Source of the DNA: Pseudomonadota bacterium
GTDB lineage: Bacteria; Pseudomonadota; Gammaproteobacteria; Burkholderiales; Gallionellaceae
Length of the DNA stretch: 48,841 bases
Direction of reading: 5' to 3'
Assembly: GCA_021800795.1 (NCBI GenBank)
Contig: JAJYYO010000018.1
Span: forward strand, 17,687-66,527
The notes beneath the pieces are model-generated. The model had not been told where the DNA came from, made no database searches, and saw nothing but the letters and a program-made list of their open reading frames with translations. Made by a program: the position numbers and the translations under genes. Positions 15,249 through 24,597 of the stretch are shown here, piece after piece. Within the stretch, counting starts at the first letter, position 1, and every line of letters starts with the position of its first letter.

Positions 15249-16549
15249 CTGTTTATTCCTGTTTGATTTTGATCTGCCAGTAGGAGCGAAATACGTTCAT
15301 TCGCTACCGCCAGACGTTTTACCAGCAAATGCAGAAATGCATCGCCAAACTGGAAACGGCAACCCGTCGTGGCATGCGTCAGCGCATCGGGATCAATTTC
15401 GATCAGCACGACTTCACTCCTGGTGATCACGTCTGAATTGCGGATAAAATCGTCTTCGCCCAGGTGAGCCATCTCACCAAAACAATCGCCGCGACGCAGC
15501 AGCCCCAGCAATTTACCCTGCTTGAGCACATGCACCACACCCTGCGCCAGAATGTAGAAAGAACGCCCGCTCGCACCGTCTCGCAAAATAAGTTCTGACT
15601 CCGGCACTTTGCGCCATTCACTGACGCGTAAAACCTCCCAAAGTTCCACATCGCTGAAATTTTTGAAGAACATCAGGTTGCGCAATGTCTCAAACTTTTC
15701 GGTATCGAATATTTCGTCGTGAGTGGGTGCGACCTGACTGAAGAACACGACCAGATCACTGGCAAATTCATCCCATGACTGGTAGCGCTCAGCCGGGGTT
15801 TTCATCATCGCTCGCCGCACGATCGCATCCATCTCCGGCGGAATATCGGCGCGGAACGCACTGGGCGGCGGCGGCACAACATTGAGAATATGATAAACCA
15901 TGCTGAAATTGTTGCTGGTGTCAAATGGCAGCCTGCCGCTCAACAGCTTGTACATCACCACGCCCAGCGAATAGATGTCGGTCTGATGAGTCAGCGTCGA
16001 TTCTTCGATCTGCTCAGGCGACATATATGCCGGCGAACCCACGCCGGACACCTGCGTGGTGCTCTGATTGCTTTGCAGCACAGCGGCGCCAAAATCGGAA
16101 ATCTTGATGTTGGTTTTGCCTTGCAGCAGAATATTGGCCGGCTTGATGTCGCGATGGATTACGCCCTGGTGTTGCGCATATTCCAGCGCCTTGCAGCACT
16201 TGTAGATGATTTCCGCAATCGTGCTGAACGGCAGCAGTTTGTCCACTTCGGCATAAAGTTCAAGCGTGCTGCCTTCGACGTATTCCATCACGACGTAGTT
16301 GATATCTCCCTTCATGACCGCATCCTGAATCTTTGCGATATGCGGATGCGATAGTTTTCCCGCCAGAGAGGCTTCGGTCATCAATAGTTTGCGGGAAATT
16401 TTGGCCCGTTTGGGATCCTGCAAACTTCTCAGGTCGAACAGCTTGATGGCAACCTGCTGCTCGCTGAAAGGATCGATGGCGAGATACACGGTGCTGGTCG
16501 CGCCAGTGCCGAGTATGCGCACGATTTTATACTTGCCGATTCTATCCAT
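15245..16549 (-). CDS. Ser/Thr protein kinase with C-terminal cyclic-nucleotide-binding domain
   Basis: A 434 aa Hanks-type kinase. N-terminal kinase domain (about 7-270): glycine loop LGTGATSTVY, Lys 36 in VAIK, catalytic HRDIKPANI (Asp about 134), DFG about 152-154, activation segment SPAYMSPEQIEES. C-terminal cNMP-binding/Crp-like domain (about 295-415) with GRSFYILAQGVVHV and LLRRGDCFGEMAHLGE. No transmembrane helix is seen, so it is probably cytosolic. This fusion could make phosphorylation respond to a cyclic nucleotide. First gene of a kinase-rhodanese-TusA operon with four-base overlaps. Substrates unknown. Confidence 0.92.
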   Translation of the reverse strand: MDRIGKYKIVRILGTGATSTVYLAIDPFSEQQVAIKLFDLRSLQDPKRAKISRKLLMTEASLAGKLSHPHIAKIQDAVMKGDINYVVMEYVEGSTLELYAEVDKLLPFSTIAEIIYKCCKALEYAQHQGVIHRDIKPANILLQGKTNIKISDFGAAVLQSNQSTTQVSGVGSPAYMSPEQIEESTLTHQTDIYSLGVVMYKLLSGRLPFDTSNNFSMVYHILNVVPPPPSAFRADIPPEMDAIVRRAMMKTPAERYQSWDEFASDLVVFFSQVAPTHDEIFDTEKFETLRNLMFFKNFSDVELWEVLRVSEWRKVPESELILRDGASGRSFYILAQGVVHVLKQGKLLGLLRRGDCFGEMAHLGEDDFIRNSDVITRSEVVLIEIDPDALTHATTGCRFQFGDAFLHLLVKRLAVANERISLLLADQNQTGINR

Positions 16550-16622
16550 CTATCCGGGCGGGCGGCTTTTACGTTAAAGGACGAATTCTGCGCATTTTTC
16601 AACACAAAGTCCAGCCAAACAA

Positions 16623-16650
16623 GGGAGAAGGGAGAAGGGAGAAGGGAGAA
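16623..16650. repeat. (GGGAGAA)4 tandem repeat
   Basis: Four perfect heptamers between the divergent kinase and bepA genes. It is another heptanucleotide array in the window and could vary in length by slippage, changing promoter spacing. Confidence 0.8.
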
Positions 16651-16722
16651 GTGGGAAAAGCGGAACAGCAGGTTTTGTTCAATCCTCGCTTCACGTTCCC
16701 CGATCCTGATAAAATATCAATC

Positions 16723-18156
16723 ATGAAAATATTGCCGCTGCTTCTACTGCTGATCTTTTCTCCCTGCACGCTGGGCGATGGCCTGCCGGATCTCGGCGAT
16801 GTGTCGCAGGCTGCGCTCAACCCGATGCAGGAGCGCGAAATCGGTCAGCAGAGCATGATGCAGATCAAGGCCAGCAAGCAATTTCTCAATGACCCTGAAA
16901 TCAACGACTACCTCAATCAGCTGGGCGACCGGCTGGTTCAGTTTTCCAATGAACCCTCGCTTGATTTTGAGTTCTTTGCCATGAACGACTACAGCGTCAA
17001 CGCCTTCGCTCTTCCGGGCGGGTTTGTCGGCGTCAATGCCGGTCTGCTGCTGATCACGGAGAACGAATCGGAATTGGCATCGGTGCTGGGGCATGAAATT
17101 TCGCACGTCACCCAGCACCATCTGGCGCGCATGGTGTCCGCCACGAAAGGCGACACGATGGCCTCCATGGCCGCCATTGCCCTGGCAATACTCGCCGCGC
17201 GCAGCAACCCGGATGTTGCTCAAGCCACCGTCGCCGGTGTGCAGGCTCACGCCATGCAAAAACAGCTGGATTTCACCCGTGAACATGAACAGGAAGCGGA
17301 TCGACTTGGTTTGGAGCTGATGCAAAAGGCCGGCTTCGATACACACGCCATGCCGACATTTCTGGAACGCCTGCAAAGGTCAACTCGACTGATCGATGGC
17401 AATGCGCCCAACTATATGCGCACCCATCCGATCACCAGCGACCGTATCGCCGACATCGAGAACCGGGTGAACAAACAGCCTTATCGCTTGCTGCCGGACA
17501 GCCTGGATTTCGATCTGGTACGCACCAAACTGATCGGCTCACAGAAAACGGCCAGTGACGCCATCAGCTACTTCACCGATGCGCTGACCACTCACAGACA
17601 CGGCAACCCGATTGCACAGCAATACGGACTGGTCCAGGCGCTGCTGCGCGACAAGCAGCTTGATCGCGCCAAGCTGGAACTGGCCGCCTTGCTAAAACAG
17701 GCGAAAGATGCTCAGGGTGCGCAGAATAATGCCATGATTGAAACGCTGACAGGTCAGGTAAAGCGCGCCGCGAATGATCCCGATACGCTCAGTTTTTATC
17801 GCACTGCCGTGAAGAATTTTCCTCAGCATCGCGCGCTGATTTACGATTACGTCGACCTTTTATTGAATAACAACCAGGCGGAAACTGCCGTCAAACTGCT
17901 GACCGATCAGGTTACCCGCCACCCTACCGACACCACACTCTACGACTTGCAGGCGCGCAGCTACAACCAGTTACACAAGCCGCTCGAACAACATCAGGCG
18001 CAGGCCTACAGCTTTGCCTGGCAGGGAAATCTGCCTGACGCAATACAGCAACTGGAATTGGCGAAACGATCCGGAGGGAGTTTTTATCAGCTCTCCATCA
18101 TCGAGTCCGACTTGCGCGAACTGCGCGACATGCAGAATGCGCAAACCAAAAAATAA
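16723..18156 (+). CDS. bepA: M48-family periplasmic metalloprotease with TPR domain (BepA/YfgC-like)
   Basis: A 477 aa secreted zinc protease that, in E. coli, degrades stalled LptD and outer-membrane assembly intermediates. Signal peptide at 1-19 (MKILPLLLLLIFSPCTLGD). The zinc motif HEISH (about 123-127) and third-ligand region EHEQEADRLG are intact. TPR-like helices cover about 290-470. I start at ATG 16723 because it gives a proper signal peptide; an in-frame ATG at 16651 begins inside the GGGAGAA repeat. A role in LPS assembly fits the other outer-membrane genes in the window. Confidence 0.9.
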   Translation: MKILPLLLLLIFSPCTLGDGLPDLGDVSQAALNPMQEREIGQQSMMQIKASKQFLNDPEINDYLNQLGDRLVQFSNEPSLDFEFFAMNDYSVNAFALPGGFVGVNAGLLLITENESELASVLGHEISHVTQHHLARMVSATKGDTMASMAAIALAILAARSNPDVAQATVAGVQAHAMQKQLDFTREHEQEADRLGLELMQKAGFDTHAMPTFLERLQRSTRLIDGNAPNYMRTHPITSDRIADIENRVNKQPYRLLPDSLDFDLVRTKLIGSQKTASDAISYFTDALTTHRHGNPIAQQYGLVQALLRDKQLDRAKLELAALLKQAKDAQGAQNNAMIETLTGQVKRAANDPDTLSFYRTAVKNFPQHRALIYDYVDLLLNNNQAETAVKLLTDQVTRHPTDTTLYDLQARSYNQLHKPLEQHQAQAYSFAWQGNLPDAIQQLELAKRSGGSFYQLSIIESDLRELRDMQNAQTKK

Positions 18157-18173
18157 ACAGCGGCTTTCCGACA

Positions 18174-18374
18174 ATGGATACAAAACCAGCTCGCACGGAT
18201 TGCAACCACTGCACGCACTTTTTCATCACCCACGAGACCCATTTCAGATACGGCTGCCGTGCGCTTGACTTCAAAAGCCGGCGACTGCCTGTTCTGGACG
18301 TCATCGAGGCATCAGGACAGGCGTGCCACTATTTCCGGCAAAAGAACACGCATACAAAACAGGACCACCGATAG
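18174..18374 (+). CDS. Small conserved Cys-containing hypothetical protein
   Basis: A 66 aa protein with four Cys residues in a CNHC...YGCRALDFKSR...GQACHYF arrangement, suggesting a zinc-bound or disulfide-stabilised fold. I recall similar short proteins with a CxxC-hydrophobic-C-C pattern in many Beta- and Gammaproteobacteria, without a known function. It begins 17 bases after bepA and may be co-transcribed with it. Confidence 0.7.
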   Translation: MDTKPARTDCNHCTHFFITHETHFRYGCRALDFKSRRLPVLDVIEASGQACHYFRQKNTHTKQDHR

Positions 18375-18424
18375 TCGCGGGCGGAATCAAAAAAATACCT
18401 GATTAGCCATAAAGTTCAGCGCGC

Positions 18425-18518
18425 GTCATTGCGAGGAGCAAAGCGACGTGGCAATCCAGGTGCTCATATTCAAAATGTCCTTTGACCAACTGGATTGCTT
18501 CGCTACGCTCGCAATGAC
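18425..18518. repeat. Long inverted repeat in intergenic region
   Basis: GTCATTGCGAGGAGCAAAGC at 18425 is mirrored by a segment ending CGCTACGCTCGCAATGAC at 18518, and GGCAATCCAG by CTGGATTGC inside. This is the widespread class of dispersed repeat reading GTCATTGCGAG...AAGCAATCCA. Otherwise the interval 18375-18741 shows no gene. Confidence 0.75.
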
Positions 18519-18741
18519 AGCTCATTTTTTTCGCAGCTGAACTTGGTGGCTAATCAGGAAAAAATAGGTGTCATGAAAGGAAGGTCAATAAGTGCCGGCC
18601 GAACAGCTTGGGTTGCCAGTATTGAACCTGCCAGATCATGTTTGAAGTCCATTCGCATTGAACCCGTATAAATACCAATGTATTCAAATAGTTATATATG
18701 ATCAGGCCGAACGATGGTTAATACTTCACCCTGCCGGATCG

Positions 18742-19161
18742 CTAATCGCTTTTATCCTGTGCCTTGATTAGCTTGCACAGGCGCTCTTCTGACGGGTTCA
18801 GCGTGCAGCGCGCCACATCTTCAAATAAACCCTGTATCTCTGCCAGGCTGAAGCTTCCCAGCAAGCGGTTTGCCATCTCCGTCTGCATAGGCAACATGCG
18901 TGATTGTCCATCCGGCAGTTTGAAACGGAACGAGGCCAGACTCTTCAAATCGCCTTCCATCCTGCTTAGCCTGGCCTGCTCATTTTCAAGCATGTCGTGG
19001 TACTGCTCCAGATCGTCAAACACGTCATCCGGCAAGTCCTCAGGGATTGCCACCACCAATCCCAGCGGGTCGTCCGAGGCTGCACACGCCACACCGCGCT
19101 GCTCGACGTACTGAATAAATTTGTCACGCAGAGCCGCGTTGAAAAAAATGTATTCGAACAT
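18742..19161 (-). CDS. Conserved hypothetical protein
   Basis: A 139 aa cytosolic protein, not recognised by function. The N-terminus MFEYIFFNAALRDKFIQYV and a central acidic region (EDLPDDVFDDLEQYHDML) suggest a compact alpha/beta domain followed by helices. Residues 93-130 (LPMQTEMANRLLGSFSLAEI) are helical. I use ATG 19161; an upstream ATG at 19188 lacks a ribosome site. Codon use looks native. Confidence 0.65.
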   Translation of the reverse strand: MFEYIFFNAALRDKFIQYVEQRGVACAASDDPLGLVVAIPEDLPDDVFDDLEQYHDMLENEQARLSRMEGDLKSLASFRFKLPDGQSRMLPMQTEMANRLLGSFSLAEIQGLFEDVARCTLNPSEERLCKLIKAQDKSD

Positions 19162-19254
19162 GGTATTCGAGCAAAAAGTTGAAGGCACTGCATCCTGCCG
19201 TGTGTGCGTTGCGAAGTCAACCGACCAGCCAACAATTTAATGACTTGTCATTTG

Positions 19255-19270
19255 GTAGCTTATAAGCTAC
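19255..19270. promoter_or_regulatory. Perfect 16-base palindrome, likely antitoxin operator
   Basis: GTAGCTTATAAGCTAC is a perfect palindrome ending ten bases before the higB-like start. HigA-type antitoxins repress their own operon through such sites, so this is the probable operator of the 19281-19932 module. Confidence 0.55.
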
Positions 19271-19280
19271 ATTATTCTCC

Positions 19281-19603
19281 ATGATTGAAATCTTTCGATA
19301 CCAAACTGAAGACGGTAAAGAGCCATTAACTGAATGGCTACAGTCGCTGCCTAACAAGCAGGCACAAGCCAAATTTCGTATACGTCTTAAACGCCTGGAG
19401 TCAGGGACAACGGTGATTGTGATCCCGTAGGTGAAGGCGTACAGGAATTACGAGAACATCTTGGTGCGGGTTATCGAGTTTACTTCGGGCGTCATGGTCT
19501 GACGGTCGTAATTTTGCTTTGTGGCGGTTCCAAAAAATCGCAGCCTGCGGACATCAAGACGGCCAAACAGTACTGGGAAGATTGGAAACGGAGACAAGTA
19601 TGA
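19281..19603 (+). pseudogene. HigB-like toxin (Gp49/RelE superfamily), frameshifted
   Basis: ATG 19281 begins a good toxin N-terminus (MIEIFRYQTEDGKEPLTEWL). The frame shifts near 19400-19405 and hits a TAG at 19428-19430. In another frame the C-terminal half continues as GDCDPVGEGVQELREHLG, GYRVYFGRHG, then LLCGGSKKSQ, ending at 19603. The 323-base span is one base short of a multiple of three, consistent with a single-base loss. The toxin is probably dead, assuming the sequence is right. Its end overlaps the antitoxin start as ATGA. Confidence 0.8.
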
Positions 19604-19932
19604 GCAAAAAAATTAACGCTGCGGTATCTCACTATGATCGTGAAGTTGCCGAATTACGTGCAGATCGCGAACTGGCTGTTGAATACATGAAAGCAGCTAT
19701 GGAGTCGCTCGACAATCCTGATGACCGTGCAGCCGGACTGCTTGCGCTGCGCACGGTCGCAGAAGCCTATGGCGGACTGGCTGCTGTTGCTGCTGAAGCG
19801 GGAATCAGCCGGGAAACACTTTATCGCACGCTGTCAGCCAAAGGGAATCCGACCCTGAAAACATTACTGGCTGTGTTGAAAGCCGTTGGAATGAAACTTT
19901 CAGTTGAATCGGAACATCCAGCTGCTGCTTAA
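19600..19932 (+). CDS. HigA-like addiction-module antidote protein
   Basis: A 110 aa intact antitoxin. The C-terminal helix-turn-helix (about 60-98) reads LAAVAAEAGISRETLYRTLS then GNPTLKTLLAVLKAVG, typical of the addiction-module antidote family that partners Gp49-like HigB toxins. With the upstream toxin frameshifted it is an orphan antitoxin and could neutralise related toxins or only repress its own promoter. Confidence 0.85.
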   Translation: MSKKINAAVSHYDREVAELRADRELAVEYMKAAMESLDNPDDRAAGLLALRTVAEAYGGLAAVAAEAGISRETLYRTLSAKGNPTLKTLLAVLKAVGMKLSVESEHPAAA

Positions 19933-19983
19933 GTGTCCAGCAGAGTAAATCGCTGCATGACGATTGCATAACGGTGACAATTA

Positions 19984-22509
19984 TCAGTTGCCGCTCTCCA
20001 CTTGCGTCACGACAGACTTCGCTTTCATCGGCAACATCCGTCCCATTCTGGCACGCTTGCCGAAATGCGCCTGCAACTCGTTCTCCGACAGGCGAACAAG
20101 CTGCTCGCGCCCTGTTCCTGTCAGGGTTGTAACGACTATCTTCGCCTTATCGCTCACCATGAGCGCCGCCAGCGCATCGTTATCCTCCAGCCCCATCACG
20201 ATCACCCCGCGACCTCCTGCCGGCAGCCGTTTCATCTCGGCCAGCGCATAGGCCAGCAGACGACCGGAACGGCTCACCGAGATCACCCAGGATTGCTCGG
20301 CAGGCGTAAACAAGACAGGCGGGAGGATTTGCTCATCGCTCTCTATCGTGATGAATTGCTTGCCGGCCTTGTTGCGCCCCGTCATGTTCGCGATCGTGCA
20401 GATGAATCCGTAACTGGCCGAAGTTGCCAGCAACACGCTCTGATCGGCAGTTCCGCAAATAACATGCGCTATCCTGGCGCCCGGCGCCAGCTCGATCAAG
20501 GCGGTCAATGGCACACCGTCGCCGCGCCCGCCGGGCAACTGGCTCACCGGGATGCTGCAAACGCGGCCATTGCTGCTGATGACGATACAGTGATCGGTGG
20601 TGCGGCACTCGAATACGGATAGCTGCCCGTCGCCTTCCTTGAAGGTGATGCCGGACAGATCCAGGTTATGCCCCGATCGCGTGCGCCCCCAATATTTCCT
20701 TGAAACAATCACAGTCACCGGCTCGTCCAGCACCTGCACACCCGGCACGACCCGCTCAGCCTGCTCGATCAGCGTGCGCCTGTCATCGCCATAGGCTTTG
20801 ATATCGTCGTCGATCTCGCGCGCCACGCGACGGCGCAGCAGGGAATCGGAGCCAAGCAATTTATCAAGATCAGCGCCCTCTTCCTGCAAGGCTTTGAGCT
20901 CACGCTCGATCCTGATGCCTTCCATTTTGGCCAGCTGGCGCAAACGAATCTCCAGAATATCTTCCGCCTGACGATCGGACAATTCAAACCGGGCGATCAG
21001 CGCCGCCTTGGGATCGTCGGACTCGCGTATCAGCGCAATCACTTCGTCCAGATTGAGGAACACGATCATGCGCCCTTGCAGAATATGGATGCGATCATTG
21101 ATCTGTGACAGACGATACTCGCACCTGCGGCGTACTATGGCCAAGCGGAATTGCCCCCATTCGCGGATGATATGGGTAATGGCTTTTTGTTTAGGCCTGC
21201 CATCGATGCCTATCATCACCATGTTGATGGAAAGCGAGCACTCAAGACTGGTGTGCGCCAGCAGGATCGCCATCAGCTCACCTGCCGACTGGCGGCCCGA
21301 CTTGGGCTCGAACACCAGGCGCACCGCCTGATCCTTGTCCGACTCGTCGGCCACCTTGTCCAGCACGGACAGAATCAGCTGCTTGTTGTGCGCCTGCTCC
21401 GGCGTCAATGTTTTCTTGTTGAGTTTGATCTTCGGATTGGTCAGCTCCTCGATTTCCTCCATGATCTTTCTGGAGGAGGTGCCGTGCGGGAGTTCATACA
21501 CCGCCACGCGCCATTGCCCGCGCGCCAGCTCTTCGACATGCCAGCGCGCGCGCATCTTCAGCGAACCGCGCCCGCTTCGATAACATTCGCGAATGTCTGA
21601 AGGCGAGGATATGATCTGCCCGCCGCTGGGCAAATCGGGACCGGTGATATGACTTAATAACTCTTCATCCGAACAATCCGGATTTCTCACGCACAGGGCG
21701 GCGGATGCGCCCACCTCGCGCAGATTGTGCGAGGGAATCTCGGTCGCCATGCCCACCGCGATGCCGGATGCGCCGTTGAGCAGCACCATCGGCAGGCGGG
21801 CAGGCAGCATCGCGGGTTCCTGAAAATGCCCGTCATAGTTGGGAATCATGTCCACGGTACCCATATCCAGCTCGGACAGCAGCACGGCAGAAATGGGGGT
21901 CAGGCGTGCTTCCGTGTAGCGCATCGCAGCCGAGTTATCGCCATCTCTGGAACCGAAATTCCCCTGCCCGTCGACCAGCGGATAGCGCAGCGAGAAATTC
22001 TGCGCCAGCCTCACCATCGCATCGTAGGCGGAAGAATCGCCGTGCGGATGAAATTTACCCAGCACTTCACCCACCACGCGCGCCGATTTGACGAAGGTGC
22101 TGTTGTGCGTCAGCCCCATTTCGCGCATCGCGTACAGGATGCGGCGCTGCACCGGTTTCTGCCCGTCGCAGACATCGGGCAAGGCACGGCCCTTCACCAC
22201 CGAGACCGCATATTCCAGATAGGCGCGCTCGGCATACTGGGCAAGCGGCACGGAATCGCCTTCCGGCAACGCCGGCAGGGGCAAAAACTGGCGGACGCCC
22301 GTCACGGCCTGTACGACTTCCGGCGCCTTTTCGGGTTCAGCCTCCGGCACTTCGAACAACTCATCCTGTATCTTCACCTGAATCTCGCGCAGCGACTCAT
22401 CTGTCCCCTCTCCCGCCGGGGATTGAGGTGAGGGAGAGCGCAGCGAGGGTGCCCGGGTATGGCCAGTTTCCTCATCTGATGTTCCGTCAATTTCATTCCC
22501 GTTAGACAT
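19984..22509 (-). CDS. parC: DNA topoisomerase IV subunit A
   Basis: An 841 aa type IIA topoisomerase breakage-reunion subunit that decatenates daughter chromosomes with ParE. The winged-helix region with [14 protein letters not shown] and the catalytic Tyr in [12 protein letters not shown] (about residue 198) are intact. The C-terminal domain (about 600-841) has degenerate beta-pinwheel blades. Odd: the first 75 residues are a low-complexity extension, and within it bases about 22395-22450 are a dispersed repeat read in frame ([15 protein letters not shown]). The start overlaps the parE end by eight bases, implying coupling. Confidence 0.95.
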   Translation of the reverse strand: MSNGNEIDGTSDEETGHTRAPSLRSPSPQSPAGEGTDESLREIQVKIQDELFEVPEAEPEKAPEVVQAVTGVRQFLPLPALPEGDSVPLAQYAERAYLEYAVSVVKGRALPDVCDGQKPVQRRILYAMREMGLTHNSTFVKSARVVGEVLGKFHPHGDSSAYDAMVRLAQNFSLRYPLVDGQGNFGSRDGDNSAAMRYTEARLTPISAVLLSELDMGTVDMIPNYDGHFQEPAMLPARLPMVLLNGASGIAVGMATEIPSHNLREVGASAALCVRNPDCSDEELLSHITGPDLPSGGQIISSPSDIRECYRSGRGSLKMRARWHVEELARGQWRVAVYELPHGTSSRKIMEEIEELTNPKIKLNKKTLTPEQAHNKQLILSVLDKVADESDKDQAVRLVFEPKSGRQSAGELMAILLAHTSLECSLSINMVMIGIDGRPKQKAITHIIREWGQFRLAIVRRRCEYRLSQINDRIHILQGRMIVFLNLDEVIALIRESDDPKAALIARFELSDRQAEDILEIRLRQLAKMEGIRIERELKALQEEGADLDKLLGSDSLLRRRVAREIDDDIKAYGDDRRTLIEQAERVVPGVQVLDEPVTVIVSRKYWGRTRSGHNLDLSGITFKEGDGQLSVFECRTTDHCIVISSNGRVCSIPVSQLPGGRGDGVPLTALIELAPGARIAHVICGTADQSVLLATSASYGFICTIANMTGRNKAGKQFITIESDEQILPPVLFTPAEQSWVISVSRSGRLLAYALAEMKRLPAGGRGVIVMGLEDNDALAALMVSDKAKIVVTTLTGTGREQLVRLSENELQAHFGKRARMGRMLPMKAKSVVTQVESGN
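22395..22450. repeat. Dispersed CTCTCCC-type repeat inside the parC 5' end
   Basis: CTCTCCCGCCGGGGATTGAG and GTGAGGGAGAG form the typical palindromic CCTCTCCC/GGGAGAGG repeat. Related sequence is found at 26870-26905 and 31548-31582, outside genes. Here it is translated in frame as part of the ParC N-terminal extension. Confidence 0.65.
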
Positions 22510-24463
22510 CGCCTGTCACCTCGTTACCGTGAAATTCCAGCCACTCGCGTCGTGAGCCGGATTCCTTTTTCGCCATCAGCATGGTCATGGTTTGTTCCGC
22601 CGCAACGAATGATCCCGCATCCAGTTCGACACACAGCGCGCGCCGGGTATCGGGGCACATGGTGGTTTCCCACAACTGCAACGGATTCATCTCGCCCAGA
22701 CCCTTGAAACGCGAAATACTCCAGGAGCCTTCGCGCACTTTTTCCTTGCGCATGCGGTCTTCGATCGAGGTCAACTCATCGCTGTTCAGCGCATACAGCT
22801 TGCGCAGCGGTTTTTTGCCCTGGGCCGGCACGTCGATGCGAAACAGCGGCGGCTGGGCCAGGTAGATATTGCCTGCCGCGATCAGCTTCGGGAAATGGCG
22901 GAAAAACAGCGTCAGCAGCAGCGTCGCGATATGCGATCCGTCCACGTCCGCATCGGCCATGATATAGATGCTGTGATAGCGCAGACCGGACAGGTCGGCA
23001 TTGTCATCCATGCCGTGCGGGTCCACGCCGATCGCAACCGCGATGTCATGCACCTCGGCGTTGGAAAACAGGCGGTCCCGGTCGACCTCGAAGGTATTGA
23101 GCACCTTGCCGCGCAACGGCAGGATGGCCTGAAACTCCTTGTTGCGCCCCTGCTTGGCCGAACCGCCGGCGGAATCGCCCTCGACCAGAAAAAGCTCGTT
23201 GCGCGCGGGGTTGAATTCCGCCGCATCGGTCAGCTTACCCGGCAGCACCGCCACCGATGAACCCTTTTTCTTCTCGATTTTCTGAGTCGATTTCATCCGG
23301 CTTTGCGCCTGCCTGATGGAAATCTCGGCGATTTTCTTGCCATACTCGACATGTTCACCCAGCCACAGCAGCAACGGGTCGCTGACCATGCCGGAAACCA
23401 GCTTCAGGGCATTGCGCGATACCAGTTTTTCCTTGGTCTGCCCCTGAAACGAAGGGTCAAGCAGCTTGGCGGACAACACAAAACTCACGCGACTGAACAC
23501 ATCGTCAGAGGCGAGCTTCACCCCTTTGGGCAGCATGTTATGCAGATCGATGAAACTTTTTACCGCGTTATAGATGCCGTCGCGCAAACCTGCGTCATGC
23601 GTGCCGCCCGACCAGGTCGGAATCAGATTGACATAGGATTCACGGGTGATCGCCCCTTCCTCCGCCCAGGCGAATGCCCAGGCCGCCCCTTCGCCCTCGA
23701 CAAAACTGTCGTCGCCGCCGCGGGCGATGTAACGCTCGCCGGTAAAAATGGGCGCCGCCAACTCCTGTTCACTGAGTGCCTCAGCAAGATAGCCGCGCAG
23801 TCCGTCCGGATAGGACCACGATCTGGTCTCATCCGATTTTTCGATGTACAGGGTGATCGTCACCCCGGGCAGTAATACCGCCTTGGCGCGCAACTCGCGT
23901 TCCAACTGAGCCAGATTGACGACAGGGCTGTCGAAATACCTGGGATCGGGCCAGGCGCGCACGGTCGTACCGCTGCGTCGTTTGGCGCAGCCGCCTATCA
24001 GCGCCAGAGGACGAGTTGCCACGCCATTTTCAAAACGCAGAAAATGCTCTCCGCCATCCCGATACACGGTGATTTCAACGGCCGTCGACAGCGCATTGGT
24101 GACGGCCACCCCGACGCCGTGCAGGCCGCCGGCGAAACGGTATGCGCCGCCCTTCTCCTTGTCGAATTTGCCGCCCGAGTGCAGTACGGTAAAAGCCACC
24201 TCGACAACCGAGATGCCTTCCTCCGGATGGATACCGACCGGAATGCCACGGCCTTCATCCTGAACGGATACGGAGCCATCGGCATGGGCTGTGACGGTGA
24301 TGTTTTTTGAATAACCTGCCAGCGCTTCATCGCAGGCGTTATCCACTACTTCGGTAATGATGTGATTCGGATTATCCAGCGTCGTGTACATCCCGGGGCG
24401 CTGACGCACGGGTTCCAGACCGCGCAAAACCTTGAATGACGACTCGTCATACGTTGAACTCAC
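22502..24463 (-). CDS. parE: DNA topoisomerase IV subunit B
   Basis: A 653 aa GHKL ATPase subunit of topoisomerase IV. The N-terminal ATPase motifs include [23 protein letters not shown] and [15 protein letters not shown]. The TOPRIM region has [20 protein letters not shown], then [17 protein letters not shown]-terminal HGNEVTGDV end is complete. Start [19 protein letters not shown] is typical. First gene of a parE-parC pair, followed closely by parC. Confidence 0.96.
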   Translation of the reverse strand: MSSTYDESSFKVLRGLEPVRQRPGMYTTLDNPNHIITEVVDNACDEALAGYSKNITVTAHADGSVSVQDEGRGIPVGIHPEEGISVVEVAFTVLHSGGKFDKEKGGAYRFAGGLHGVGVAVTNALSTAVEITVYRDGGEHFLRFENGVATRPLALIGGCAKRRSGTTVRAWPDPRYFDSPVVNLAQLERELRAKAVLLPGVTITLYIEKSDETRSWSYPDGLRGYLAEALSEQELAAPIFTGERYIARGGDDSFVEGEGAAWAFAWAEEGAITRESYVNLIPTWSGGTHDAGLRDGIYNAVKSFIDLHNMLPKGVKLASDDVFSRVSFVLSAKLLDPSFQGQTKEKLVSRNALKLVSGMVSDPLLLWLGEHVEYGKKIAEISIRQAQSRMKSTQKIEKKKGSSVAVLPGKLTDAAEFNPARNELFLVEGDSAGGSAKQGRNKEFQAILPLRGKVLNTFEVDRDRLFSNAEVHDIAVAIGVDPHGMDDNADLSGLRYHSIYIMADADVDGSHIATLLLTLFFRHFPKLIAAGNIYLAQPPLFRIDVPAQGKKPLRKLYALNSDELTSIEDRMRKEKVREGSWSISRFKGLGEMNPLQLWETTMCPDTRRALCVELDAGSFVAAEQTMTMLMAKKESGSRREWLEFHGNEVTGDV

Positions 24464-24597
24464 TCACAACTCCTTTTGGGGGAAACAGAGATACGCGCAG
24501 CGACCGGATTTCTGCCAGGCTGAACATAATTTACAGGATATCAGCGCGAGACCGATCCCTGATCGGCAGATCTGCCTTGAGCAGCCCGCCGGTACGC

